The notes under the pieces: model-generated
The model's database searches: none
What the model saw: the letters and a program-made list of their open reading frames with translations, nothing else
What the model was told of the DNA's origin: nothing
Shown here: positions 1 through 6,213 of the stretch, in pieces
Layout: every line of letters starts with the position of its first letter
Position numbering within the stretch: position 1 is the stretch's first letter
Source of the DNA: Chloroflexota bacterium
GTDB lineage: Bacteria; Chloroflexota; Dehalococcoidia; Lucifugimonadales; UBA1127
DNA length: 10,873 bases
Direction of reading: 5' to 3'
NCBI GenBank assembly: GCA_028873745.1
Contig: JAPPNT010000207.1
Location: 1 to 10,873 of the forward strand
Program-made: the position numbers and the translations under genes

Positions 1-986
1 CCGTCGGGACGTCGAACGAGCTCGCGGCGGCGGCGGCGCGGGCGGCGGCGGAGTTCCCCGGCGAGAAGTACAACCCCGTCTTCCTGCACTCGCCGCCGGG
101 CCTCGGCAAGACGCACCTGCTGCATGCCGCCGGCCACCGGGCGCTGGAGCGCGGGCTGCGCGTCCTCTACGTCAGCAGCGACCGGTTCGTCACCGAGTTC
201 GTGACGAGCATCCGCGAGGGCCGGGCGGGCGAGTTCCGCGAGCGCTACCGCCGCCCCGACGTGCTCCTCATGGACGACGTGCAGTTCCTCAGCGGCAAGG
301 AGCAGACACAGGAGGGGCTGTTCCACATCTTCAACGAGCTGCATCACTCGGGCCGGCAGGTGGTGCTGGCCAGCGACCGCCCGCCCCGGGCGCTGAAGCC
401 GCTGGACGACCGGCTGCGATCACGCTTCGAGTGGGGGCTGATCGCCGACATCCAGCCGCCGGACCTGGAGACGCGCATGGCCATCCTGCGCTCGAAGGCG
501 GCGTCGTTGGGCGCGAACGTGCCGGCGGACGTGCTGGAGGCGCTGGCGCGGTACGAGCGGCGCAGCGTCCGCGAGCTGGAGGGCAGCCTGAACCGCCTCT
601 CGGCGTACGCCGACCTGACGGGCCGCCCCATCACGCTGGAGGTCGTCGAGCGGGCGCTGGGCGGGCTGGAGGAGCCGCGGGAGCCCGTCGTGCACACGGC
701 GGACGGCGTCATCGAGCAGGCGGCGCGGCTGTTCGGCACGACGGCGGCGCTGGTGAAGGGCCCCAAGCGCGAGCGCACCGTCTCGCACGCGCGGCACCTG
801 GCGATGTACGTCATGCGCGAGGACATGGGGCTGGCGCTGACGGAGATCGGCCGGGCGCTGGGCGGCCGCGACCACAGCACGGTCTACCAGGCCATCGGCA
901 GGCTGGCGCAGCGCCTCCCGTCGGACGCGACGCTGCAGCGCGACGTCGCGGCGCTGCGCGCCAAGCTCGGCGCGCGGGCGGCGTAG
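1..986 (+). CDS. dnaA: Chromosomal replication initiator DnaA (5' end missing)
   Basis: DnaA is the AAA+ ATPase that binds DnaA boxes and melts the replication origin. The reading frame is open from base 3 of the window, so the N-terminal domains lie outside; about 327 codons are visible, covering domains III and IV. Visible landmarks in order: the VGTSNELA lead-in, a Walker A of the form SPPGLGKTH, the Walker B MDDVQF, the sensor 1/Box VII stretch around ASDRPP and LRSRFEWGL, the sensor 2 region RSVRELEGSLNRL, and the C-terminal helix-turn-helix with HARHLAMYV and the signature GGRDHSTV. The last is the DnaA-box recognition motif and makes the identification firm. The Walker A is odd: the first glycine of the usual GGxGLGKT is serine, followed by two prolines. 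dnaN does not follow, and I see no TTATCCACA-like boxes downstream, so this end of the gene is not an obvious origin. Confidence 0.96.
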   Translation, partial: VGTSNELAAAAARAAAEFPGEKYNPVFLHSPPGLGKTHLLHAAGHRALERGLRVLYVSSDRFVTEFVTSIREGRAGEFRERYRRPDVLLMDDVQFLSGKEQTQEGLFHIFNELHHSGRQVVLASDRPPRALKPLDDRLRSRFEWGLIADIQPPDLETRMAILRSKAASLGANVPADVLEALARYERRSVRELEGSLNRLSAYADLTGRPITLEVVERALGGLEEPREPVVHTADGVIEQAARLFGTTAALVKGPKRERTVSHARHLAMYVMREDMGLALTEIGRALGGRDHSTVYQAIGRLAQRLPSDATLQRDVAALRAKLGARAA

Positions 987-1009
987 GCTCGCTCGACACC
1001 CCCCAACCC

Positions 1010-1038
1010 TTGCCCCGGCACACCCCCTCGGCTACAGT
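1010..1038 (+). promoter_or_regulatory. Candidate sigma70-type promoter for the aldolase gene
   Basis: TTGCCC (1010-1015) and TACAGT (1033-1038) are separated by 17 bases and lie in the 116-base gap between dnaA and the aldolase. Each hexamer matches the consensus at four of six positions. Transcription would begin near 1045, giving a leader of roughly 58 nt before the start at 1103. The call rests on sequence match only. Confidence 0.35.
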
Positions 1039-1102
1039 GTCACCGGCCCGCGTTTGACTTGCGTCGGTGTGCGCCAACTCCACTCTGAACCGGAGGAAAC
1101 GG

Positions 1103-1885
1103 ATGATTGGGACCAACACGCTGAAGGCGAAGCTGCGGAAGGGCGAGGGCGTCATCGGCGCGTTCAACTCGATCCCGTCCGCCGACGCCGTCGAGATCCT
1201 GGGCTTCCTGGGCATGGACTTCGTCATCATCGACGCGGAGCACGGCGTGAGCGACCTGGAGTCGTGCGAGCACCAGGTGCGGGCGGCGGAGGCGGTCGGC
1301 ATCTCGACCATGTGCCGCATCGCGCTGAACTCGCCGCAGAACATCCTGCGCTACCTGGACACGGGCGTCATGGGCGCGCAGATCCCGCAGGTGAACTCGG
1401 CGGCCGAGGCGCGGGCGACGGTGGACGCGGTGCGCTACCCGCCCGTCGGCCTGCGCGGGCTGGCCGGCGTGCGGGCCGCGGGCTACGGCGTGGGCATGCC
1501 GCTGGGCGAGTACGTGAAGCTCGCGAACGAGGAGCTCATCCTGTGCGTGCAGATCGAGACGACGCGGGCCGTGGAGGCGGCGGCGGACATCGTGGCGACG
1601 GAGGGCGTCGACCTGGTGTTCGTCGGGCCGACGGACCTGTCGATCTCGATGGGGTACCCGGGGCAACCGGAGCACCCGGCGGTGATGGAGGCGATCGAGC
1701 AGGTGGGGAAGGCGGCCGTCGCGGCGGGCAAGTGGGCGGGCACCATCGCCCGCGACGCCGACGCGTACGAGCACTGGCGCAACGTGGGCTACCAGTACCT
1801 GGCGACGGGCACGCCGGCGTTCCTGGCGGCGGGGGCGCGGAATTACATCAACAGCTGCCGGGAGCGGGAGAAGGCCGGGGGGTAG
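1103..1885 (+). CDS. HpcH/HpaI-family class II 2-keto-3-deoxy acid aldolase
   Basis: This 260-residue protein belongs to the metal-dependent pyruvate aldolases (HpaI, GarL, RhmA) that reversibly cleave 2-keto-3-deoxy acids to pyruvate plus an aldehyde. The family fingerprint is complete: DAEHG with the general-base His47, Arg72 that binds the pyruvate carboxylate, the GAQIPQVNS stretch at 91-99, QIET with metal ligand Glu152, and VGPTDLS with metal ligand Asp178. The ATG at 1103 is chosen because GGAGG sits seven bases before it; an in-frame upstream start at 1067 lacks such a site and would add 12 residues. Length fits the family (about 250-267). The next gene is a 3-hydroxyisobutyrate dehydrogenase-type reductase 326 bases downstream, which resembles the garL-garR pairing. 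The exact substrate cannot be read from the sequence. Confidence 0.9.
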   Translation: MIGTNTLKAKLRKGEGVIGAFNSIPSADAVEILGFLGMDFVIIDAEHGVSDLESCEHQVRAAEAVGISTMCRIALNSPQNILRYLDTGVMGAQIPQVNSAAEARATVDAVRYPPVGLRGLAGVRAAGYGVGMPLGEYVKLANEELILCVQIETTRAVEAAADIVATEGVDLVFVGPTDLSISMGYPGQPEHPAVMEAIEQVGKAAVAAGKWAGTIARDADAYEHWRNVGYQYLATGTPAFLAAGARNYINSCREREKAGG

Positions 1886-1889
1886 GGGG

Positions 1890-1993
1890 CTTCGACGGGC
1901 TCAGAGAGAGCGGCCACCCCCCGCCCCTGGATTCCCGCCTGCGCGGGAATGACGGCGAGATAGAGCGGGAATGACGATGGTGTGGGGGGCGCG
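1890..1993 (+). repeat. Composite intergenic repeat, copy 1
   Basis: This is the first of two composite units filling the 326-base gap after the aldolase. It opens with a 15-base motif CTTCGACGGGCTCAG (1890-1904). It then has a 36-base block (1919-1954) identical to 2056-2091, centred on the perfect hairpin ATTCCCGC-CTGC-GCGGGAAT (1931-1950), followed by a half-copy ending GCGGGAATGACG. The hairpin fits the Neisseria dRS3 pattern ATTCCC-N8-GGGAAT, a repeat type also seen widely in other bacteria. Confidence 0.9.
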
Positions 1994-2151
1994 CCCTTCG
2001 ACGGGCTCAGGGCGAACGGGGTTGGGGTACCGTTCCCGATTTGCCATTCGCTCGGCCCCGCCCCTGGATTCCCGCCTGCGCGGGAATGACGAAGAGATAG
2101 TGCGGGAATGACGGAGAGGTAGTGCGGGAATGGCGATGGTGGGGGGCGGCG
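1994..2151 (+). repeat. Composite intergenic repeat, copy 2
   Basis: This is the second unit of the same composite. CTTCGACGGGCTCAG recurs at 1996-2010, here continued by GGCGAACGGG. The identical 36-base block is at 2056-2091 with its hairpin at 2068-2087. Two half-copies of the form TAGTGCGGGAATG then follow in tandem (near 2098-2109 and 2120-2132), and the unit ends with GATGGTGGGGGGCG, nearly matching the end of copy 1. Confidence 0.9.
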
Positions 2152-2165
2152 GACCCCCATCCCAA

Positions 2166-2188
2166 CCTTCCCCCTGGGAGGGGGAAGG
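2166..2188 (+). repeat. C-rich hairpin upstream of the reductase gene
   Basis: CCTTCCCCC (2166-2174) and GGGGGAAGG (2180-2188) form a perfect 9-bp stem with the loop TGGGA. The hairpin ends 23 bases before the reductase start and looks like a different repeat family from the dRS3-like hairpins. No T-run follows, so it is not a standard terminator. Confidence 0.75.
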
Positions 2189-2211
2189 GGTAGAGACGTA
2201 GGAGACGCAGC

Positions 2212-3105
2212 ATGAAGGTTGGATTTGTTGGGCTTGGGTTGATGGGCGCGCCCATGAGCCGGAATTTGTTGAAGGCCGGGCACAGCGTTCGGGCGTGGAA
2301 CCGGACGGCCTCGAAGGTGGACGCGTTTGTGGCGGACGGCGGCGAGGCTGCGGCGTCGCCGGCGGACGCGGCGGCTGGGGCGGAGGTCGTCATCACGATG
2401 GTGACGGACTCGCCGGACGTGCAGGCCGTCATCCTCGGCGAGGGGGGCGTCATCGAGGGCGCGGCGGCGGGGACGGTGGTCGTCGACATGAGCACGATCT
2501 CACCGGAGGTGACGCGCTCGGTGGGGGCGGCGCTGGCGGAGCGGGGCGTGCCGATGCTGGACGGGCCGGTGAGCGGCGGCGTGCTGGGCGCGCAGAACGC
2601 GGCGCTGTCGATCATGCTGGGCGGCGACCCGGACGCCGTCGAGGCCGCGCGGCCTGTGCTGGAGGCGATGGGCACGCGCATCACCTACTGCGGCGCGCTG
2701 GGCATGGGGCAGGTGACCAAGCTGGTCAACCAGGTCATCGTCGCGGGGACGATGGCGGCGGTGTGCGAGGGGCTGGTGTTCGGCGCGAAGGCGGGCGCGG
2801 ACCTGCAGGCCGTGTTCTCGGCGGTCACGGGCGGCGCGGCGAACTCGTGGCAGCTGGAGAACCTGGGCGCGCGGCTGCTGAAGGACGACTTTGCGCCGGG
2901 GTTCATGGTGCGGCTGCAGCAGAAGGACCTGCGGCTGATCATGGAGTCGGCGACGGCCATGAACCTGCCGCTGTTCACGACGCCGCTGGTGCACCACCTG
3001 TACCGGGCCGTCGAGGGGCAGGGGCACGGCGACGAGGGCACGCAGGCGTACGTGAAGGCGCTGGAGGCGCTCGCCGGCGTGCAGGCGCGGTTCCCGGACG
3101 CGTAG
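2212..3105 (+). CDS. 3-hydroxyisobutyrate dehydrogenase / tartronate-semialdehyde reductase family oxidoreductase
   Basis: This 297-residue NAD(P)-dependent beta-hydroxyacid dehydrogenase has full family length. The N-terminal Rossmann domain begins with GFVGLGLMGAPM (residues 4-15). The WNRT at 29-32 places an arginine after the second strand, which in this family favours NADP(H). Further landmarks are MSTISP (93-98), the substrate loop DGPVSGG (117-123), the catalytic Lys170 in QVTKLVNQ with Asn173, and KDLRL (238-242) in the all-helical C-terminal domain. An AGGAG lies about eight bases before the ATG. A pyruvate aldolase gene precedes it, so reduction of an aldehyde product such as tartronate semialdehyde to glycerate is a reasonable guess. 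3-Hydroxyisobutyrate or another beta-hydroxyacid cannot be excluded. A small SRPBCC-like gene follows 13 bases later and is probably co-transcribed. Confidence 0.92.
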   Translation: MKVGFVGLGLMGAPMSRNLLKAGHSVRAWNRTASKVDAFVADGGEAAASPADAAAGAEVVITMVTDSPDVQAVILGEGGVIEGAAAGTVVVDMSTISPEVTRSVGAALAERGVPMLDGPVSGGVLGAQNAALSIMLGGDPDAVEAARPVLEAMGTRITYCGALGMGQVTKLVNQVIVAGTMAAVCEGLVFGAKAGADLQAVFSAVTGGAANSWQLENLGARLLKDDFAPGFMVRLQQKDLRLIMESATAMNLPLFTTPLVHHLYRAVEGQGHGDEGTQAYVKALEALAGVQARFPDA

Positions 3106-3118
3106 CCGGGGGCGCACG

Positions 3119-3607
3119 GTGAGGCTGAGCTTCCACACGACGGTGCCCGCGCCCATCGAGGAGGTGTACGAGCACGTCACCGCCGTGGGGCCGGAGGGGC
3201 CCGTCGATCGGGCGCTGTTCGCGCAGAAGTACGGTGAGCCCATCGAGACCGAGCCGGACGGCGCCGTGATCACGCACGACCCGGACGACGAGGACGAAGT
3301 GTTCTGGCGGTGCACCTTCGACTTCCCCACTCAACGCGCGATGCGGGCCATCGAGTCGACGTGGGCGGACCGCGAGGACGCCTTCGAGACGGTGCGCGGG
3401 GGCACGCGGTGGACGGTGACGTTCATCCCCAAGACGGGCGGGCTGCAGGGGCTGGTGCAGTACCTGTACTTCCAGGTGGTGGGCAAGTACCGGGTGGGCG
3501 TGCCGGTGCTGTCGCCGGTGGTGCAGCACTTCCGTCGCAAGGCGCGTGGGGACTTCGACGCGCCGCCGGACGCGGAGGCGGGCGAGCCGCCTTCGCAGGG
3601 GGCGTAG
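3119..3607 (+). CDS. Small SRPBCC/polyketide-cyclase-like protein
   Basis: This 162-residue protein starts with GTG at 3119, 13 bases after the reductase stop, so the two genes are probably one transcript. The opening RLSFHTTVPAPIEEVYEHV is typical of SRPBCC (START/Bet v1 fold) proteins: a first strand, a VPAP-type turn, then an amphipathic helix. The middle alternates strand-like segments (EVFWRCTFDFP, TRWTVTFIPK), and a helical LQGLVQYLYFQVVGKY leads to a long C-terminal helix, as the fold requires. The last 20 residues are acidic and proline-rich, probably disordered. No catalytic residues can be assigned, as this fold binds diverse hydrophobic ligands. The upstream site is weak (GGGGG), consistent with translation coupled to the reductase. 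Family call is moderate; function unknown. Confidence 0.75.
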   Translation: MRLSFHTTVPAPIEEVYEHVTAVGPEGPVDRALFAQKYGEPIETEPDGAVITHDPDDEDEVFWRCTFDFPTQRAMRAIESTWADREDAFETVRGGTRWTVTFIPKTGGLQGLVQYLYFQVVGKYRVGVPVLSPVVQHFRRKARGDFDAPPDAEAGEPPSQGA

Positions 3608-3620
3608 GAGCGGGGTTGCC

Positions 3621-3646
3621 GGATTCCCGTCTTCGCGGGCATGACG
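3621..3646 (+). repeat. Degenerate copy of the dRS3-like hairpin repeat
   Basis: GGATTCCCG-TCTTCG-CGGGCATGACG keeps the flanks (GGAT before, GACG after) of the intact copies, but one stem pair is lost (T3625 opposite C3640). It begins 14 bases after the SRPBCC stop codon and is in the same orientation as the other copies. Confidence 0.75.
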
Positions 3647-3734
3647 AGCCGCGAGAGGGAGCGGGGCGAACGGGCCGTTCTGTGCCTTTCGGCCCCCATT
3701 CTGCAAGCTAACTGCCATCTTCTGCGTCGCTTCC

Positions 3735-3852
3735 TTTCAGCTACGATTTTGTGTGCCTCCAGATACGTGCCATGGAGTCGTTCCGGCGCGAAAAAAATTC
3801 GACTCCCCGGGAAATCCGTAGCTGGAAACGACTCGTCCAGATACGGAGTCGA
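3735..3852. repeat. Cluster of interleaved direct and inverted repeats
   Basis: This lies in the 772-base gene-free stretch 3608-4379. TCCAGATACG occurs twice as a direct repeat (3758-3767, 3836-3845). CAGCTACG (3738-3745) is inverted at 3817-3824, GGAGTCGTTCC (3774-3784) is inverted with one extra base at 3824-3834, and TCGACTCC (3799-3806) is inverted at 3845-3852. A run of seven A (3791-3797) would be a T-run after these stems on the - strand, resembling a terminator. No coding region fits. It could be a recombination site, a small non-autonomous element or an RNA. Confidence 0.55.
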
Positions 3853-3982
3853 CTTCAGATAACGACTGAAACGGCTCGGCGAGGAGCCGCTGATGGCGCT
3901 TGGGGCGGGGTCCGCGGCATGGGGGCAGGGTAGCGGGGCGGGCGGGGGATGCGCGCGGGGGTGGTGGCAGGGGGGTTCTCTT

Positions 3983-4051
3983 CCCGACCGGCCCCCGCTT
4001 TGACACAAAACCTCCGACTCCACGGAGGCCTTTTGCCAATTGTCGGTCGGG
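3983..4051. repeat. Nested inverted repeat with terminator-like inner hairpin
   Basis: An 8-base outer inverted repeat, CCCGACCG (3983-3990) with CGGTCGGG (4044-4051), encloses an inner hairpin CCTCCG-ACTCCA-CGGAGG (4011-4028). The inner stem is extended by CAAAA (4006-4010) opposite TTTTG (4031-4035) with a two-base bulge. The A/T flanks on both sides would suit a bidirectional terminator. The rest of this gap (4052-4186) shows no gene and no RNA that I recognise. Confidence 0.5.
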
Positions 4052-4186
4052 TGTAAAGGTGACAGTGATGTCGATCTCGTAGAAGGGCGCCTGCGCGTTT
4101 GCCCCCTAGCGCAAGAACGCCAACTGAGACAGGCCCTGCTGGTTCCGGCGGATGGGAGAAGCCAAGTAAACTGACTCGAGTGCAGC

Positions 4187-4215
4187 TTGACAACACCAAG
4201 GTCGCTAACTACTTT
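4187..4215 (+). promoter_or_regulatory. Candidate promoter of the restriction-modification pair
   Basis: A perfect -35 TTGACA (4187-4192) and TACTTT (4210-4215) are separated by 17 bases. The start of transcription would be near 4222, leaving an untranslated leader of about 158 nt before the methyltransferase. No other good promoter is seen between the upstream hairpins and 4380. Confidence 0.5.
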
Positions 4216-4379
4216 GCGGGCACAGGTGCCGCAAGGAGGCATGAAGCAGCGACGGCAACACACCGTTGCTCCATGTGAACAGAGTGATTCATTGATCACG
4301 CCCGGAACGACAAGGGTCCCAGGGGCGGTCGAGCTATGCGCTTGTCGGCAACTGAGGCTTTGTTGTGTGAAGGAGGGGG

Positions 4380-5408
4380 ATGGTGACAACAACCAAGATG
4401 GTGGTTGCCCAGCAAGAACAACTCATCAAGATTCGGGCGGCGGTCAACGGCTGGATTTCCGAGACGTTCCCTGAGCTTAGGCGCTTCCTGATGCACACTG
4501 CCCCAGAATACAGCCCTGCAGAAAGCGCGTGGGTGGTGACACTCGCGACTAAAGACACGGAAGGCAAGACAATCCAAGTGGGCCGCGTGCTGGTGAACGA
4601 CGAGGACGGGCACGTAAACGGCCAGGACCCCGAAAGCATCACCACACAGATACGGGACATCCTTGCGAAAGGCCCGCAAGCTCATATAGATGTGGACCGG
4701 CTTGCAGGCCCGGGGTACGACTTCATCTTTGGGGACGGCATCGCGGCGGCGGGCGATCTCGCGGACAGTTCTATCGACCTGCTGTTGACAGATCCACCCT
4801 ACGGCATCAGCACACCCTATACCGCTGAGGGGCAGGTGCCCCGGAGGCTGCGCAAGGACGGCAGGGACTTCATCATGCCTCGCGGTGACTTTGGTGCGTG
4901 GGATGATGGCCTCGCTCCAGAGGCTTGGCTGCCGGTCATGTTGCCCAAAGTGCGCGGGTGGGCGGTGACGTTCTGCGCGCAGGCGCAAATTGGCGATTAC
5001 TGCGCACTGCTCAAAGCCCACAAGTTTGTAGCCGTGGGAACGGTGGTCTGGCAAAAGACCAACCCCGTGCCCTTTAATCACCGCTTTAAGCCCATCAACG
5101 CATGGGAGGCCATTGTGGTGGGAAAGCGGCCCGGAACCCGGTTTAACGGCAAGTCCGTGCACAACGTTCTCCGCTACAAGTCACCCTCGCCGCAACAGCG
5201 CATCCATACGACGCAGAAGCCTTTGCCGTTGATAGAGCGGCTGACCGAGCTGTTCAGCAGTCCGGGGGACACCATCTTAGACCCGTTCGCTGGAAGCGGC
5301 ACAACGGTAATTGCGGGTGCGCGGATGGGGCGCAAAGTGCTGGCGTTCGAGAATGACCGAGGAGTCTATCGCGCTGCGTGCGCCCGAATTGCGGAGGCGC
5401 TGGCATGA
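4380..5408 (+). CDS. Beta-class DNA methyltransferase (probably N6-adenine)
   Basis: This 342-residue enzyme transfers methyl groups from S-adenosylmethionine to DNA. The catalytic motif IV TDPPYG (137-142) comes first and the AdoMet-binding motif I DPFAGSGTT (301-309) last, with HTTQKP (276-281) before it; this order defines the beta class. DPPY rather than SPPY favours N6-adenine. The stretch between the motifs (about 145-270) would hold target recognition. The first 100 or so residues are an extra domain I do not recognise, with helix then strands and a GRVLVNDEDGHV segment. Start choice: AGGAGG at 4371-4376 is only three bases from ATG 4380, so GTG 4383 with better spacing is possible. 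The stop overlaps the next start as ATGA. Base composition is clearly lower in GC than neighbours (33 of 60 at 5041-5100). Target sequence is unknown. Confidence 0.93.
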   Translation: MVTTTKMVVAQQEQLIKIRAAVNGWISETFPELRRFLMHTAPEYSPAESAWVVTLATKDTEGKTIQVGRVLVNDEDGHVNGQDPESITTQIRDILAKGPQAHIDVDRLAGPGYDFIFGDGIAAAGDLADSSIDLLLTDPPYGISTPYTAEGQVPRRLRKDGRDFIMPRGDFGAWDDGLAPEAWLPVMLPKVRGWAVTFCAQAQIGDYCALLKAHKFVAVGTVVWQKTNPVPFNHRFKPINAWEAIVVGKRPGTRFNGKSVHNVLRYKSPSPQQRIHTTQKPLPLIERLTELFSSPGDTILDPFAGSGTTVIAGARMGRKVLAFENDRGVYRAACARIAEALA

Positions 5409-6121
5409 CGATGGACGAGTTTGAGGCGACGTTCGACAAGGCGCGCATCAATTACATGGTCTATCTCGTGCTGAAGGATCAGCAGTGGCATTGCAGGGAG
5501 CATGAGTACACTCATACAGGCACGACGCAGATCGCCGGTGGCGCGGGCATTCAGGGCCTCCAGCGTGGCACACAGACACGTGCTGGAATGGTGATTGAGA
5601 GCGCCAATCACTTCTGCGTGCGATGCAAAAAGCAAACACGGCATGACCGCTGGCAAGGCGGGCTTCGGTCAGCGGTGCAAGGGCGGTCAATGCCGCCAGC
5701 GTTTGCCCGCCGGGTGATGGCGCTTCTCGGTAACCGGGACATTGTGGAGAATGTCGAGCGGACAAGGCACGAGTTAACCATTGACCACAAGCTGCCGATG
5801 CTGCGCTGGGATGATGACGAGGCCAAGCGGCAGACTGACTACGCATCCATGACGGATGACGACATTCGCGCCACGTTCCAGTTACTCAAAAAGTCCAACG
5901 GGAGCGTCAGTCACAACCTGCTCAAGAGCCGGGCATGCGAGCGATGTTACCAGTCAGGGCAGCGCGGGCAGCCTTTCGGCATTGATTTCTACTACTCTGG
6001 CAGCCGACGATGGGCGCCTGCCTCAAAGACTGATGCGAGCGGGTGCGAGGGGTGTGGCTGGTATGACTTCGCCAAGTGGCGCGATGCGCTGAACACTAGA
6101 GAACGCGGGCCTACGCCATGA
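5405..6121 (+). CDS. HNH-type Cys-rich endonuclease, probable restriction enzyme partner
   Basis: This 238-residue protein starts at ATG 5405, seven bases after GGAGG (5393-5397) and inside the methyltransferase stop. The overlap implies coupled translation and a shared function. It contains an HNH-like (beta-beta-alpha-Me) core: CVRC (71-74), then TIDHKLP with Asp127-His128, Asn171 in SHNLLKSRACERC, and the second Cys pair 178/181, giving a four-cysteine zinc site typical of HNH nucleases. A further GCEGC (213-217) near the C-terminus may add metal binding. The N-terminal 60 residues (QWHCREH, then AGGAGIQGLQRG) look like a winged-helix DNA-binding unit. Together with the adjacent methyltransferase, a Type II restriction endonuclease is the best reading. 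I cannot name the subfamily or cleavage site. A non-restriction HNH protein is the alternative. Confidence 0.8.
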   Translation: MTMDEFEATFDKARINYMVYLVLKDQQWHCREHEYTHTGTTQIAGGAGIQGLQRGTQTRAGMVIESANHFCVRCKKQTRHDRWQGGLRSAVQGRSMPPAFARRVMALLGNRDIVENVERTRHELTIDHKLPMLRWDDDEAKRQTDYASMTDDDIRATFQLLKKSNGSVSHNLLKSRACERCYQSGQRGQPFGIDFYYSGSRRWAPASKTDASGCEGCGWYDFAKWRDALNTRERGPTP

Positions 6122-6150
6122 TGGGACTTTCCTAGCAAAGCCCCCGCCTT

Positions 6151-6175
6151 GGATCCCGGCTTCCGCCGGGATGAT
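6151..6175 (+). repeat. Hairpin repeat, variant stem
   Basis: ATCCCGGC-TTCC-GCCGGGAT (6153-6172) is a perfect 8-bp stem with a 4-base loop, flanked by GG before and GATAG after. It is a compensated variant of the ATTCCCGC/GCGGGAAT copies. It starts 30 bases after the nuclease stop. No T-run follows. It belongs to the gene-free stretch 6122-6480, which otherwise holds the panC fragment, the 6293 inverted repeat and the region before the VOC gene. Confidence 0.8.
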
Positions 6176-6213
6176 AGTAGCGTTTTGGGTGCGAATAGCG
6201 ACCCCCACCCCAC

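Noticed and set aside
987..1102. Replication origin next to dnaA
   Set aside because: No TTATCCACA-like boxes and no AT-rich unwinding tract in the short GC-rich gap; the other side of dnaA is outside the window.
1890..2151. CRISPR-like array
   Set aside because: Only two full units, with imperfect half-copies, no regular spacers and no cas genes.
1843..2283. - strand frame over the first repeat block encoding VIPAQAGIQ-like peptides
   Set aside because: This is the familiar translation of the hairpin repeats read through in a random frame, not a gene. The same holds for frames at 2007-2684, 6749-7243 and 6023-6445.
3641..4082. Small + strand open frames (3641-3862, 3751-3933, 3900-4082)
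   Set aside because: No ribosome sites with sensible spacing, no recognisable motifs, and they run through the inverted-repeat clusters. The 3900-4082 frame ends in a short strand-like tail that might be a gene remnant, but I cannot support it.
4052..4379. tRNA or known riboswitch in the gap upstream of the methyltransferase
   Set aside because: No T-arm consensus, anticodon-arm pattern or recognisable riboswitch box could be found by reading either strand.
4241..4474. Leader ORF before the methyltransferase (ATG 4241 after AAGGAGG), possibly a controller protein
   Set aside because: The ribosome site is only one base from the ATG, the Cys/Arg-rich product has no helix-turn-helix pattern, and it overlaps the methyltransferase out of frame.
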